A stretch of 64,000 nt of DNA from Gardnerella swidsinskii (GTDB taxonomy: Bacteria; Actinomycetota; Actinomycetes; Actinomycetales; Bifidobacteriaceae). A program made the position numbers and the translations under genes. The stretch is taken from the NCBI RefSeq assembly GCF_003397705.1, contig NZ_QJVB01000003.1, positions 186,001 to 250,000 of the forward strand, given 5' to 3'. Positions within the stretch are counted from its first letter, which is position 1; each line of letters begins with the position of its first letter. Under the pieces are notes generated by a model. It was not told the origin of the DNA. It did no database searches and was given only the letters and a program-made list of their open reading frames with translations. Shown here piece after piece: positions 35,678-45,115 of this stretch.

Positions 35678-36562
35678 ATGATTAGATTAAGCAAAGTAAT
35701 TGAAGCTATAGAAACATTGTACCCATTAAGCTTTGCTGAAGAGTGGGATGAGCCTGGTCTTATTGTTGGAGACTTGAATTCCCAAATTCAGCGAATCGTA
35801 TGTGTTAGTGATCCTACGATTAGCGCAGTTGATCGAGCGTTATCAATGGGTGCAAACCTATTAGTGACTCATCATCCGCTATTTTTCAAAGCTGTGCATG
35901 GAGTTTCAAACGAAACTGTTCGTGGCGAAATTGTGCAACGCTTAATTAGTAATAATTGTGCGCTATGGGTTGGTCACACTAATGCGGATGTCGCGTGGCG
36001 CGGAGTTGCTCATGCTGCGGCAGAGTATTTTGGTCTTCATAATTTGCGTCCAATTGTTGTTTCTAAACAGATTGATTCTGCTGGACGTAACATTGGCTTA
36101 GGCAGAATTGGTGTTTTGGATGTGCCAATATCATTGCGTGATTTTGCGCAAAATGTTTTTAACGTTCTTCCTCATACAAAAGTTGGTGTTCAAGTTGCTG
36201 GAAATCTTGATGCGAAAGTTAGTACAGTAGCTGTTTTGCCTGGTTCTGGGGAAAGCTTGTTAGATGAAGTTCGCAAGGAAAAAGTTGACGTATATGTTAC
36301 AAGCGATTTGCGTCATCATCCTGCACTTGATGCAATTGAGCGAGCTAAATATGAATCGAAACTGCGTCTTTCTTCTGGTGAAGATTACATTCAACACACA
36401 TATCCTATGATTATTAACACTTCTCATAGTGCTATTGAATCATTGTGGTTTACTTATGCGATTAATGATATTGCTGATTGCATAGAAGAAATGTATGGAG
36501 AGCGTCCAGAAGTTGCTTGGTTAGGTGAAGCTTGCGATCCATGGAATTACGTTATTAATTGA
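35678..36562 (+). CDS. Nif3-like dinuclear metal centre protein (DUF34)
   Basis: A 294-residue member of the conserved Nif3/YbgI/YqfO family, which forms toroidal hexamers with a two-metal site. The metal ligands are visible in LLVTHHPLFFKAVHG and LWVGHTNADVAWRGV, in the C-terminal DLRHHPALDAIE, and in the late INTSHSAIES. No function is firmly established; proposals include GTP cyclohydrolase I type activity and metal-coupled regulation. It starts 21 bases after polA and is probably co-transcribed. No domain insert (YqfO-type) is present, so it is the short form. Confidence 0.92.
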   Translation: MIRLSKVIEAIETLYPLSFAEEWDEPGLIVGDLNSQIQRIVCVSDPTISAVDRALSMGANLLVTHHPLFFKAVHGVSNETVRGEIVQRLISNNCALWVGHTNADVAWRGVAHAAAEYFGLHNLRPIVVSKQIDSAGRNIGLGRIGVLDVPISLRDFAQNVFNVLPHTKVGVQVAGNLDAKVSTVAVLPGSGESLLDEVRKEKVDVYVTSDLRHHPALDAIERAKYESKLRLSSGEDYIQHTYPMIINTSHSAIESLWFTYAINDIADCIEEMYGERPEVAWLGEACDPWNYVIN

Positions 36563-36643
36563 GGCTTTCATTTAGATTCAATCTTTTTTTAAATAACGTC
36601 AACATGACGTGAAAACTACTCGAATATATGAGATACTTATATT

Positions 36644-38773
36644 ATGCATATACGACCAGGTTCCATGTATCCGCTTGGCGCAAACTATGATGGCGCTGGC
36701 GTGAATTTTGCGCTGTTTTCCGAAGTTGCAAAGCGCGTTGAATTATGTTTATTCGATGAGCATGATAACGAAACACGTATTGATATGACTGAGCAGAACT
36801 CATACGTGTGGCATAACTATGTTTCAGGCATACAGCCTGGTCAGCGTTATGGTTATCGTGTTCACGGACCTTATGATCCTTCTCATGGTTTATGGTGTAA
36901 TCCTCATAAGTTGTTGCTTGACCCATATGCCAAGGCGATTGAAGGAAATATAGACGGTGATGAGAGTCTTTTCTCGTATTGGTTTGATAATCCAGATGAT
37001 ATTTCAGCAATGAATACTTTAGATTCTGCGGATCATACGATGAAGGCTGCAGTTATTAATCCGTATTTTGATTGGGGTAATGATCAGCACCCTATGATTC
37101 CGTATCATGATTCCGTTATTTACGAAGCTCATGTTCGTGGAATGACTAATCTTGATAAACGTGTTCCTCCAGATATTAGAGGCACTTATGCTGGACTTGC
37201 ACATCCAAGCGTTATTTCTTATTTAAGGAAGCTTGGTGTTACGGCAATAGAATTGATGCCTATTCATCAGTTTGTAAACGATTCTTTCTTGCAAAATAAA
37301 GGATTAAGTAACTACTGGGGATACAACACTATTGGTTTCTTCGCTCCTCAAAATTCTTACTCCAGTTCTGGTCAGCGCGGAGAGCAAGTTAACGAATTTA
37401 AATCAATGGTTAAGGCATATCATGCTGCAGGTATGGAAGTTATTCTAGACGTGGTTTACAATCACACTGCTGAAGGCAATGACCGTGGTCCTACTTTGAG
37501 TTTCCGTGGTATTGATAATCGCGCATATTATCGCCTTGTAGATAATGACCAGCGTCATTATTTTGATACTACCGGTACTGGTAATTCCTTACTTATGCGT
37601 TCTCCAAAAGCATTGCGGTTAATCACAGATAGTTTGCGTTATTGGGTAACTGAAATGCATGTTGATGGCTTCCGTTTCGATTTAGCAGCAACTCTTGCGC
37701 GTCAGTTCCAAGAAGTAGATAAACTTTCTGCATTCTTTGACATTATTGAGCAGGATCCTATTATTTCAAGTGTAAAACTTATCGCTGAGCCTTGGGATAT
37801 TGGTGTTGGTGGATATCAAGTTGGTGGATTCCCTCCAAGTTGGTCCGAATGGAATGGAAGATATCGCGATTGTGTCCGCGACTTTTGGCGTTCACAACCA
37901 TCTACATTACCTGAATTTGCCAGTAGACTTATGGGTAGCTCAGATTTATATGAGCAAAATGGACGAAAGCCTGTAGCTTCCGTGAACTTTATTACAGCTC
38001 ACGATGGCTTCACTATGAACGATTTAGTTAGCTATAACGAAAAACATAATGAAGCTAATAAGGAAGGCAATTGCGATGGTGCGAACGACAATCGTTCGTG
38101 GAATTGCGGTGTTGAAGGACCTACTAATATTCACGATGTTAATGAATTGCGTGAACGTCAAATACGTAATTTGTTCTCAACTCTTTTGATGAGCCAGGGT
38201 ATTCCTATGATATGCGCTGGTGATGAAGTCATGCGTACGCAGAAGGGCAATAACAATGCTTATTGTCAAGATAACGCTATTTCGTGGATAAGTTGGGATT
38301 ATAACGAAACTCAACGAGATATGTTCGATTTCGTTTCCAAGCTTATTCACTTGCGATTAAAGCACCCTGTGTTGCATCGTCGTCGTTTCTTTACGGGTCG
38401 TTCTGCTGGAGATGATGTAAGCGATATTCCACAAGTTGAATGGCTTGATCATAACGGTACTGTTATGGATATGGAGGACTGGTCAAATACTCATGCTTTA
38501 TCTGTGATGATTTATTTGAATGGTTCGGATATTCCAGAAACTGACTGGTATGGAACGAGAATGGTTGATAATGACTTTATTCTTATTTTTAATGCGCATT
38601 ATGAACCTATTACTTTTACTTTGCCAGATAAACGTTATGGTGAGAAGTGGAAGTTGATTGTGGACACATATAATCCAAAGGGTCCAGAATTGTTATATGA
38701 GGCAGGATTTAATATTGTTGCACAATCTCGTAGTTTCTTGCTTCTTATGAGTGAGCATAAACCAGAACATTAA
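36644..38773 (+). CDS. glgX: glycogen debranching enzyme
   Basis: A cytoplasmic GH13 isoamylase-type enzyme that hydrolyses the alpha-1,6 stubs of glycogen after phosphorylase action. The 709-residue protein begins with a CBM48 (PLGANYDGAGVNFALFSEVA) and has ELMPIHQFVND, the barrel motif DVVYNHTAEGN, nucleophile in DGFRFDLAATLAR, acid in LIAEPWDIG and FITAHDGFTMNDL. It complements glgB in this window: both belong to intracellular glycogen turnover, while the two secreted amylases act outside. The ATG at 36644 has no obvious ribosome-binding site and begins within seven bases of a TATATTATG string, so translation may be weakly led. Confidence 0.95.
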   Translation: MHIRPGSMYPLGANYDGAGVNFALFSEVAKRVELCLFDEHDNETRIDMTEQNSYVWHNYVSGIQPGQRYGYRVHGPYDPSHGLWCNPHKLLLDPYAKAIEGNIDGDESLFSYWFDNPDDISAMNTLDSADHTMKAAVINPYFDWGNDQHPMIPYHDSVIYEAHVRGMTNLDKRVPPDIRGTYAGLAHPSVISYLRKLGVTAIELMPIHQFVNDSFLQNKGLSNYWGYNTIGFFAPQNSYSSSGQRGEQVNEFKSMVKAYHAAGMEVILDVVYNHTAEGNDRGPTLSFRGIDNRAYYRLVDNDQRHYFDTTGTGNSLLMRSPKALRLITDSLRYWVTEMHVDGFRFDLAATLARQFQEVDKLSAFFDIIEQDPIISSVKLIAEPWDIGVGGYQVGGFPPSWSEWNGRYRDCVRDFWRSQPSTLPEFASRLMGSSDLYEQNGRKPVASVNFITAHDGFTMNDLVSYNEKHNEANKEGNCDGANDNRSWNCGVEGPTNIHDVNELRERQIRNLFSTLLMSQGIPMICAGDEVMRTQKGNNNAYCQDNAISWISWDYNETQRDMFDFVSKLIHLRLKHPVLHRRRFFTGRSAGDDVSDIPQVEWLDHNGTVMDMEDWSNTHALSVMIYLNGSDIPETDWYGTRMVDNDFILIFNAHYEPITFTLPDKRYGEKWKLIVDTYNPKGPELLYEAGFNIVAQSRSFLLLMSEHKPEH

Positions 38774-38817
38774 ATATTATGCTTTATTTGTAAAGAATTT
38801 CGTGACTTGTAAAAACT

Positions 38818-38857
38818 AAAAGCAGCGCAGAAATTTAAGTTTCTACGCTGCTTTTGT
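38818..38857. terminator. bidirectional terminator between glgX and the membrane protein gene
   Basis: AAAAGCAGCGCAGAAA pairs with TTTCTACGCTGCTTTT (one mismatch) in the gap between two convergent genes, with A and T tracts on the two sides. Confidence 0.85.
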
Positions 38858-38879
38858 TAGTTTAATTTATCTTTTGTTC

Positions 38880-39983
38880 TTATTCTATTTGTGCTTTTGA
38901 GCTTCTATTTAATACTAAAGCTTGATTTATTTTTGATTGAAGACGATCGCTTTGCATAGCCGCAACTTGTCGTGAAAATACAATAATCCATCCAAGAAAT
39001 AGCAGACACGATAATGCTTCAACATTTGTAAGAGTATTATTTCCATGTATCCACTGATTTCCTGCCCACGCAGTAAGAATAACCGCTAAATCGGAAGCAA
39101 TATAGAATGTGCGAGAAAGCTTAGGCGCAAGCCATGGAAGACATACAAGCATTGTGCAAATTAATCCTGTTACTCCTCGAGCACACAAATCATGTAAGAA
39201 AGGATGTGGTGTGTATCTAAAAGTTCCTATTCCAATAAACGATATTCCTCCAAGAATCAGCAAAGCTGCCATAACAGTTGTGCGCATCTTGAAGTGTTTA
39301 ATTAGTTTTTGGCTATTGTGTTGCAGCATTTCATGCTGCGTTGCAACGAATTCAGTAATAGCAAAGTAGCTCGTTATGATAATGCAAATTCCTGACAAAA
39401 CAAGTGTTGCATTAAACATACTAGCTGCAAATGTTGTGCGGTCTCCAAGTTGAGAGAAATTATTGTTATACCAGTACGGATCATCTGTCGTAAGACCTGC
39501 AGTTGCAGCTCCAGAAATAACGAATAATGGCAGGAGAGAAGCCACTGTTTTAGCTTCGAGAAGTTCAGCTTGAATAAGAGTTGCGTATCCAACAATTCCA
39601 GATAATGCTGAGCATAATACTGGTAAATAATTGTTCATTGCTGCTCTGCCAATAATACTATTAATAATAGATAGCAAAGCAAAAGACATAAGAAACATTG
39701 TCGCGCCGTAAATCGTAGAAAGTGCTGTTATTTCAAACGCATGCTTAGCTACTCGAATTAAGTGATGGCTGATAACTTTTTTATTTGTACGCAAGTATCC
39801 AACAATAAAAGCGCCTACGCTGCACAAAGACACAATAGTTGAAGCTGTAAGGAATAGTCGCTGACTAATTTGCCAAAACGCTGGCATTGTTACCATATAC
39901 ATTCTCATAATAATCATTCCACAAGCTGCGCAAACTATGAATGATATTAAGCCCATTGCCTCTGTTCGCTGGAAGCGTCCCAT
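38880..39983 (-). CDS. polytopic membrane protein, DUF998-like
   Basis: A 367-residue protein with about ten hydrophobic helices spread over its whole length and no soluble domain. The loop DDPYWYNNNFSQLGDRTTF followed by a helix starting AASMFNATLVLSGI resembles the short extracytoplasmic loop of DUF998 membrane proteins, which have no known function; this assignment is tentative. I chose the ATG at 39983, six bases after AAGGGG. A TTG seven codons upstream could extend it. It stands alone on the minus strand between glgX and tRNA-Pro. Confidence 0.7.
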   Translation of the reverse strand: MGRFQRTEAMGLISFIVCAACGMIIMRMYMVTMPAFWQISQRLFLTASTIVSLCSVGAFIVGYLRTNKKVISHHLIRVAKHAFEITALSTIYGATMFLMSFALLSIINSIIGRAAMNNYLPVLCSALSGIVGYATLIQAELLEAKTVASLLPLFVISGAATAGLTTDDPYWYNNNFSQLGDRTTFAASMFNATLVLSGICIIITSYFAITEFVATQHEMLQHNSQKLIKHFKMRTTVMAALLILGGISFIGIGTFRYTPHPFLHDLCARGVTGLICTMLVCLPWLAPKLSRTFYIASDLAVILTAWAGNQWIHGNNTLTNVEALSCLLFLGWIIVFSRQVAAMQSDRLQSKINQALVLNRSSKAQIE

Positions 39984-40167
39984 ACTTAGCCCCTTTTTCT
40001 TCAAACTAATTCTATTGTATCGTTTGGTAGCTAGTAATGAGTTTTGCTAGTTGAATTTTGTAATGAAGAAAAAATTTTCATAATACGTGTGTCGTAATTT
40101 GCATTTGTCTGCAAAGTGCGCTATTGTAATTGATTGTGCTTGGAACTGGTAATCAGTTCAAAAGTCT

Positions 40168-40241
40168 CGGGGTGTAGCGCAGTTTGGTAGCGCGCCTGCT
40201 TTGGGAGCAGGATGTCGCAGGTTCGAATCCTGTCACCCCGA
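40168..40241 (+). tRNA. tRNA-Pro (anticodon UGG)
   Basis: A 74-base cloverleaf with acceptor CGGGGTG/CACCCCG, anticodon stem CCTGC/GCAGG around TTTGGGA (anticodon TGG) and T loop GTTCGAATC. CCA is not encoded. A TTTTT follows. Confidence 0.95.
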
Positions 40242-40299
40242 CTTTTTATATCTAATGAAATATGCGTATTTTTGCTTTTTTATTCTTATTTAGCAGTAC

Positions 40300-41685
40300 A
40301 TGTTAATCGATAGTATTCATAGTATGAGTGATATTAACGATATTGCAGATTGCACTACTCCTTGGAAAGCACCGTATGCTAATCATCAATTAAAAGCTTA
40401 TATTGAGGTTCCTGGCAGTAAATCTTTGTCGAATCGTTATTTAATTTTGGCAGCTTTGGGCACAAAATCAGTAGTTTTACAAGGATTATTGCGCTCGCGC
40501 GACACGGATCTTATGATTAACGCTTTATCTACATTTGGCGTTAGATGTGAGTCATTAAATGAAGATGGAACTAAGCTTCGTGTAATTCCTCCAGAAGACG
40601 GAGTTTTTAGAGTTCCAGATAATGCTGAAGTGTATTGCGGTTTAGCTGGAACTGTAATGCGTTTCGTTGCAGCTTTAGCTTTATTTGCAAATAAAGCTGT
40701 GCGATTTGATGGCGATAAGCAAGCTTATGCTCGTCCTATGAAGCCAGTTCTTGACGGTTTAGAGCAGCTTGGTGCTCGCGTAAAATATCACGAAGAAGAG
40801 GGTTTTTTACCTTTTACTATTACGCCACCTTCAGTCGAATTTAAAATAAATAATTTTTCTGAAAAAATCGTGCAAATTGATTCTTCTTCATCATCACAAT
40901 TTATTTCTGCGCTGCTTCTGATTGGTTCACGTATTCCTGGTGGATTAGAGCTTAAACATATTGGTGACACATTGCCAAGTATGCCACATATTCGCATGAC
41001 TATGGACGATATTTGCAAAGCGGGTGGGTCTGTAAATATGACTAGCAACGCAATGTGGCATGTTAAAGAGAGTAAAATAAATCTAGCTAACGTTGTTACT
41101 ATAGAGCCTGATCTTTCTAATGCTGCGCCATTTTTAGGAGCATCATTGATTGCTGGAGGAAGTGTCAGTATACCTAATTGGCCGTTTTCTTCAACTCAAC
41201 CTGGAGGATTGCTTCCTGGAATATTAGAAAAAATGTGTGCAAAAGTTAATTTTGAAAAAACAGGTGATGATGCTGGAATAATGCATGTGGAAAGCGATAG
41301 TGCGATTAAAGCAATTCCATATCTTGATTTGAGTGCAGCAGGGGAGATTGCTCCTAGTATTGCAGCTATTCTTGCTTTTGCGGACGGTCCAAGTGAACTT
41401 CATGGTATCGCGCATTTGAGAGGGCATGAAACGAATCGTTTGCAAGCGTTAGTTAATGAATTGAATCGAGTTGGGATTGGCGCTAAAGAGCTCGAAGATG
41501 GAATTCGTATTGAGCCAAGTAACCATATGCATGGGGAAGTAATGGAAACTTATGCGGATCACAGAATGGCAACTTTTGCTGCAATGCTTGGATTGCGCAT
41601 AGAAAATATAAGAATCAAAAATATTTCTACTACTCGCAAAACGATTCCTGATTTTCCAGGCATGTGGCATAAAATGCTTGAATAA
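40300..41685 (+). CDS. aroA: 3-phosphoshikimate 1-carboxyvinyltransferase (EPSP synthase)
   Basis: It joins shikimate-3-phosphate and phosphoenolpyruvate in the sixth step of the aromatic amino acid pathway. The 461-residue protein has GSKSLSNRYLILAALG, the AGTVMRF loop, DSSSSSQFISALLL, DLSAAGEIAPSI and the C-terminal YADHRMATFAAMLG with the TTRKTIPDFPG ending. The presence of this gene beside a Trp uptake system means chorismate synthesis may be intact even if Trp itself is imported. Starts at 40300 (ATG) and 40324 (ATG) are both possible and neither has a clear ribosome-binding site. It follows tRNA-Pro by 58 bases. Confidence 0.95.
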   Translation: MLIDSIHSMSDINDIADCTTPWKAPYANHQLKAYIEVPGSKSLSNRYLILAALGTKSVVLQGLLRSRDTDLMINALSTFGVRCESLNEDGTKLRVIPPEDGVFRVPDNAEVYCGLAGTVMRFVAALALFANKAVRFDGDKQAYARPMKPVLDGLEQLGARVKYHEEEGFLPFTITPPSVEFKINNFSEKIVQIDSSSSSQFISALLLIGSRIPGGLELKHIGDTLPSMPHIRMTMDDICKAGGSVNMTSNAMWHVKESKINLANVVTIEPDLSNAAPFLGASLIAGGSVSIPNWPFSSTQPGGLLPGILEKMCAKVNFEKTGDDAGIMHVESDSAIKAIPYLDLSAAGEIAPSIAAILAFADGPSELHGIAHLRGHETNRLQALVNELNRVGIGAKELEDGIRIEPSNHMHGEVMETYADHRMATFAAMLGLRIENIRIKNISTTRKTIPDFPGMWHKMLE

Positions 41686-41688
41686 CAA

Positions 41689-41722
41689 ATAATCCCGAGC
41701 CTTTTTGACCCGGGATTATTTA
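41689..41722. terminator. bidirectional terminator between aroA and ackA
   Basis: AATAATCCCGAG pairs with CCGGGATTATT around a T-rich loop, in the gap of two convergent genes. Confidence 0.85.
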
Positions 41723-41765
41723 TATCTATTTATTTGTTTGTTCTACGCAGTTAAGCGCAAACAAT

Positions 41766-42995
41766 TTAGTGCTTGAACTTGTTGCCGTAGCTATCTTCGC
41801 CAGCTTCAGCAATAGCTGCAGCCTTGCGTGCGATAGCCAACTCTTCGTTCGTTGGAATTACAGCAATAATCACAGAGCTGTCTGGAGTGGAAATAACGCG
41901 TGGCTCCTTAGAGCGAACCAAGTTCTTTTCCTTATCGAGCTTAACGCCGAATGGCTCAAGCTTTTCGCATACGCGAGCGCGCACGATTTCGTCGTTTTCG
42001 CCGACACCAGCTGTGAAGGTAATGACGTCAACGCCGCCCATTTGAGCAGTGTAGTTGCCAATGTATCCAACAATGCGGTGCACGTATACGCCGAGAGCGA
42101 GCTTAGCGTTTTCATCGCCTTCTGCGATGAGCTTGTGAATATCACGCAAATCGCCATGACCAGTCATACCCATCATGCCTGAACGCTTGTTGAAGAGAGT
42201 ATCAAGTTCGTCCACGTTCATGTGAGCGTTGCGAATAAGGTGGAACACTACAGCTGGGTCAATATCGCCAGTGCGACCGCCCATCATTAAGCCTTCGAGT
42301 GGGGTTAAGCCCATAGAAGTTTCAACTGGCTTACCAGAAATCTGAGCAGAAGCAGAAGCACCGTTACCAATGTGCAAAACAATCTGCTTCAAACCTTCTG
42401 CAGGCTTACCGACAACGCTTGGAACAACAGAGCCAATGTATTCGTGAGAAGTGCCGTGAGCACCATAACGACGAATATGATAGCGATCTGCGATTTCCTT
42501 GTTCAAAGCATAAGTTGCTGCAACCTGTGGCAAAGCATGGAAGAATGAAGAATCGAATACCATAATTTGTGGAACATCTGGCAAAAGTTCAGTCATGACT
42601 TCAGCGCCAACAGCTTCTGGGCCGTTGTGAAGTGGAGCCAAAACTGCCAAATCCTTAACCTTATTGATTGTCTTTTCATTGACTAATGCAGGCTTAGGGA
42701 ATGTTAAGCCACCCTGAACAACGCGGTGACCGACAGCAACAATGCCAGACTCTGAAAGCTTTGGACCATATTCTTCGAAGAATCCAAGTACGCGCTTCAA
42801 GCCCTGCTCGTGGTCGTGAACTGGCTCATTGAACTCATGCTTTTCGCCATTGAATACGTGCTTGTAGTGACCGTCAACTGGCTCGCCAATCTTCTCAACG
42901 ATGCCGGAAGCGATACCTTCACCGCTTTCCAAGTCAACGAGTTGATACTTAATCGAACTGGAACCAGAATTGATAACAAGAACGGTTTTTGCCAT
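41766..42995 (-). CDS. ackA: acetate kinase
   Basis: It makes ATP and acetate from acetyl phosphate, the main ATP-yielding step of the bifid shunt. The 409-residue protein begins VLVINSGSSSIKYQL and has FDSSFFHALPQVA, RRYGAHGTSHEYIG, LHIGNGASASAQ, MGLTPLEGLMMGGRTGDIDP and FTAGVGEND. All catalytic residues are intact. I chose the ATG at 42995, directly preceded by GGAGG with normal spacing, rather than one five codons upstream. pta lies 150 bases upstream on the same strand, so the two may be one operon. Codons are strongly biased, as in xfp. Confidence 0.97.
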   Translation of the reverse strand: MAKTVLVINSGSSSIKYQLVDLESGEGIASGIVEKIGEPVDGHYKHVFNGEKHEFNEPVHDHEQGLKRVLGFFEEYGPKLSESGIVAVGHRVVQGGLTFPKPALVNEKTINKVKDLAVLAPLHNGPEAVGAEVMTELLPDVPQIMVFDSSFFHALPQVAATYALNKEIADRYHIRRYGAHGTSHEYIGSVVPSVVGKPAEGLKQIVLHIGNGASASAQISGKPVETSMGLTPLEGLMMGGRTGDIDPAVVFHLIRNAHMNVDELDTLFNKRSGMMGMTGHGDLRDIHKLIAEGDENAKLALGVYVHRIVGYIGNYTAQMGGVDVITFTAGVGENDEIVRARVCEKLEPFGVKLDKEKNLVRSKEPRVISTPDSSVIIAVIPTNEELAIARKAAAIAEAGEDSYGNKFKH

Positions 42996-43145
42996 GTGGG
43001 CATCCTCCATAAGTATTGATAAGGCTTATAAATTGCCACGCTCTAGTTTAGCGTTAAGTTCCTACAAACTTAAAGATATTGAGTGCAATGTAATATCTAA
43101 AGATAATGTATACACTGTGGTGCTGTTTTAGGAGCTTTATTATGT

Positions 43146-44852
43146 TTATTCTGATTGTGCTTCTAACGCGGTTAAAGCAACGGTATTAATAATATCTTGT
43201 ACTAAAGCTCCTCTAGACAAATCATTTACAGGCTTATTTAATCCTTGCAAAATTGGACCAACAGCCAGTGCTCCGCTAGAGCGTTGCACGGCTTTATAAG
43301 CGATATTTCCTGCGCATAAATCAGGGAATACAAATACATTCACATGACCAGCAATACTATTATTTTTTGCTTTTGCTGCAGCAACTGTAGGAGACCATGC
43401 TGCATCAAACTGTATAGATCCAACAATTGCTAAATCAGGTGCCTTTTCTTTCGCAATGCGTGTTGCTTCTTCTACAGTATCAACATCTGGTCCTTTGCCG
43501 GAACCAAGCGTTGAGTAGGATAGCATTCCAACTTTAGGGTTGAGCCCGAAAGTCTCAGCAGTGTGTGCAGACTGAATAGCAATATCAGCAAGCTGTTCTG
43601 CACTAGGATTTGGGTTGATTGCACAATCTGCAAATACAGATACGTGATCTTTGAAGCACATAAGGAATGCTCCAGAAACCAGCTTAGAACCAGGCTTAGT
43701 TTTGATAACTTGAAGAGCAGGACGTACAGTGTTAGCGGTTGAATTAACTGAACCAGAAACAAGACCGTCTGCTTGACCTAGTACTACTAGCATGGTGCCG
43801 AAGTAGCTTGCATCTGTTAATTGTTCACGCGCTTGCTTTTCTGTCATTCCTTTCTTTGCTCTTAATTCGCAAAGTTTTGTAATCATATGGCTTAGCATTG
43901 CTTCATCGTGCATAGATTGGAAACTAGCTTTGCAAAGAGAATTGAGGTTTAGTTCTTCTGCTCGAGCAAGAATAGATTCGCGTTCTCCAATGATAATTAG
44001 ATTTACAATATCACGTTCTAGCAAATAGTTTGCTGCTTTAAGAATGCGATCTTCTTCTCCTTCTGGAAGAACTATAGTTTTCTTATTTTCTTTTGCTTTT
44101 CCTAATAAACTGTATTGGAAAGCATAAGGTGTAGTTGGAGCTTTAAATGGTTGGTGGAGAGCATTAAGAACATCATTTTCTCGAACGCAATTTACGAATG
44201 TTTCTAATGAAGAATTTTTAGTTTCTTCATCTATTGGTGGCAAAACCCATAATGGAGTTTGGCTTACTCGGGATGCTTCGTCGTCTGAGTTTGCATAATT
44301 CCTAGAGCTATAGTCACGCATCAACTCAGCTCCAAGTTCTGGATCGCAGTTTGTAACAAATACTCCTAAAACCTGTGTGCATGATTTAAGAACGCAAGCA
44401 TTAGCAGAATCTATAGTTTGTAAAATTTGTTGTGAGTTTCTGCCTTGAGCTGAAACTGTGAGAAAAACAGGTGATGCCAAGTCAGCTGCAACAGTTGCGT
44501 CGAAAGAAAACAGTTCTGGATCATATGCTGGGTTTGCGTCACTAGAAACAATAATAGAAGCTTGAGCAGAAGTGGATTGCAATAATTCGTTATAGCGTGC
44601 AACGATATCTCCGCGCACTGTATCTTTATTTGTTCTAACTATTTCTGGAGTTGTTGCAATAACTTGCTCTAATTTCGTTGAAGTATTTGCGATACCCAAA
44701 AGTTGTTTAGTAAAAGTGTCATTTGGTTGAGCGCATGGACGAAAAACAGTAGTGCTGTAGTTATTAGACAGAATATGTGTTATTCCGAATGCAACAGCAT
44801 TTCTGCCGTACATATCTTCGTTGCCGATAATTGTTACATTAATATGCGACAC
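43146..44852 (-). CDS. pta: phosphate acetyltransferase
   Basis: It interconverts acetyl phosphate and acetyl-CoA and thus links the phosphoketolase product to CoA metabolism. Of 568 residues, the C-terminal 330 form the catalytic PTA_PTB domain (KTIVLPEGEEDRILKAANYL, AKKGMTEKQAREQL, ASYFGTMLVVLGQADGLVSG, VGMLSYSTLGSGKG, VFVFPDLCAGNIAYK). The N-terminal part is a P-loop-like/DRTGG-type regulatory region that has lost a recognisable Walker A. Start is GTG at 44852 with AGGAG eight bases upstream. xfp lies upstream on the same strand, separated by its own terminator, so pta is likely expressed separately. Confidence 0.95.
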   Translation of the reverse strand: MSHINVTIIGNEDMYGRNAVAFGITHILSNNYSTTVFRPCAQPNDTFTKQLLGIANTSTKLEQVIATTPEIVRTNKDTVRGDIVARYNELLQSTSAQASIIVSSDANPAYDPELFSFDATVAADLASPVFLTVSAQGRNSQQILQTIDSANACVLKSCTQVLGVFVTNCDPELGAELMRDYSSRNYANSDDEASRVSQTPLWVLPPIDEETKNSSLETFVNCVRENDVLNALHQPFKAPTTPYAFQYSLLGKAKENKKTIVLPEGEEDRILKAANYLLERDIVNLIIIGERESILARAEELNLNSLCKASFQSMHDEAMLSHMITKLCELRAKKGMTEKQAREQLTDASYFGTMLVVLGQADGLVSGSVNSTANTVRPALQVIKTKPGSKLVSGAFLMCFKDHVSVFADCAINPNPSAEQLADIAIQSAHTAETFGLNPKVGMLSYSTLGSGKGPDVDTVEEATRIAKEKAPDLAIVGSIQFDAAWSPTVAAAKAKNNSIAGHVNVFVFPDLCAGNIAYKAVQRSSGALAVGPILQGLNKPVNDLSRGALVQDIINTVALTALEAQSE

Positions 44853-45041
44853 GATGCGTTCTCCTTTGATACTTCGTGTTACTGCTAGGTTTATATTGTT
44901 AATGTAAGTTTTGCATTTTGCAATATAAACAAACTTTTTCTATTGTACGGCTTATCTATGTTGTACACGCACAAAATAGTAATTATAAATGTAATTTATT
45001 TTGCGTATAACTAGTTTTATTGCATTGTTTGTTTTAATACA

Positions 45042-45074
45042 CAAAACGGGAGCCAATCTTTCGATTGACTCCCG
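45042..45074 (-). terminator. terminator after xfp
   Basis: On the minus strand CGGGAGTCAATC pairs with GATTGGCTCCCG (one G-T pair) and is followed by TTTTGTG. Confidence 0.85.
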
Positions 45075-45115
45075 AAATGTTTTAGCTAACCAGTTTTAAC
45101 TTTATCAGCTTAAAA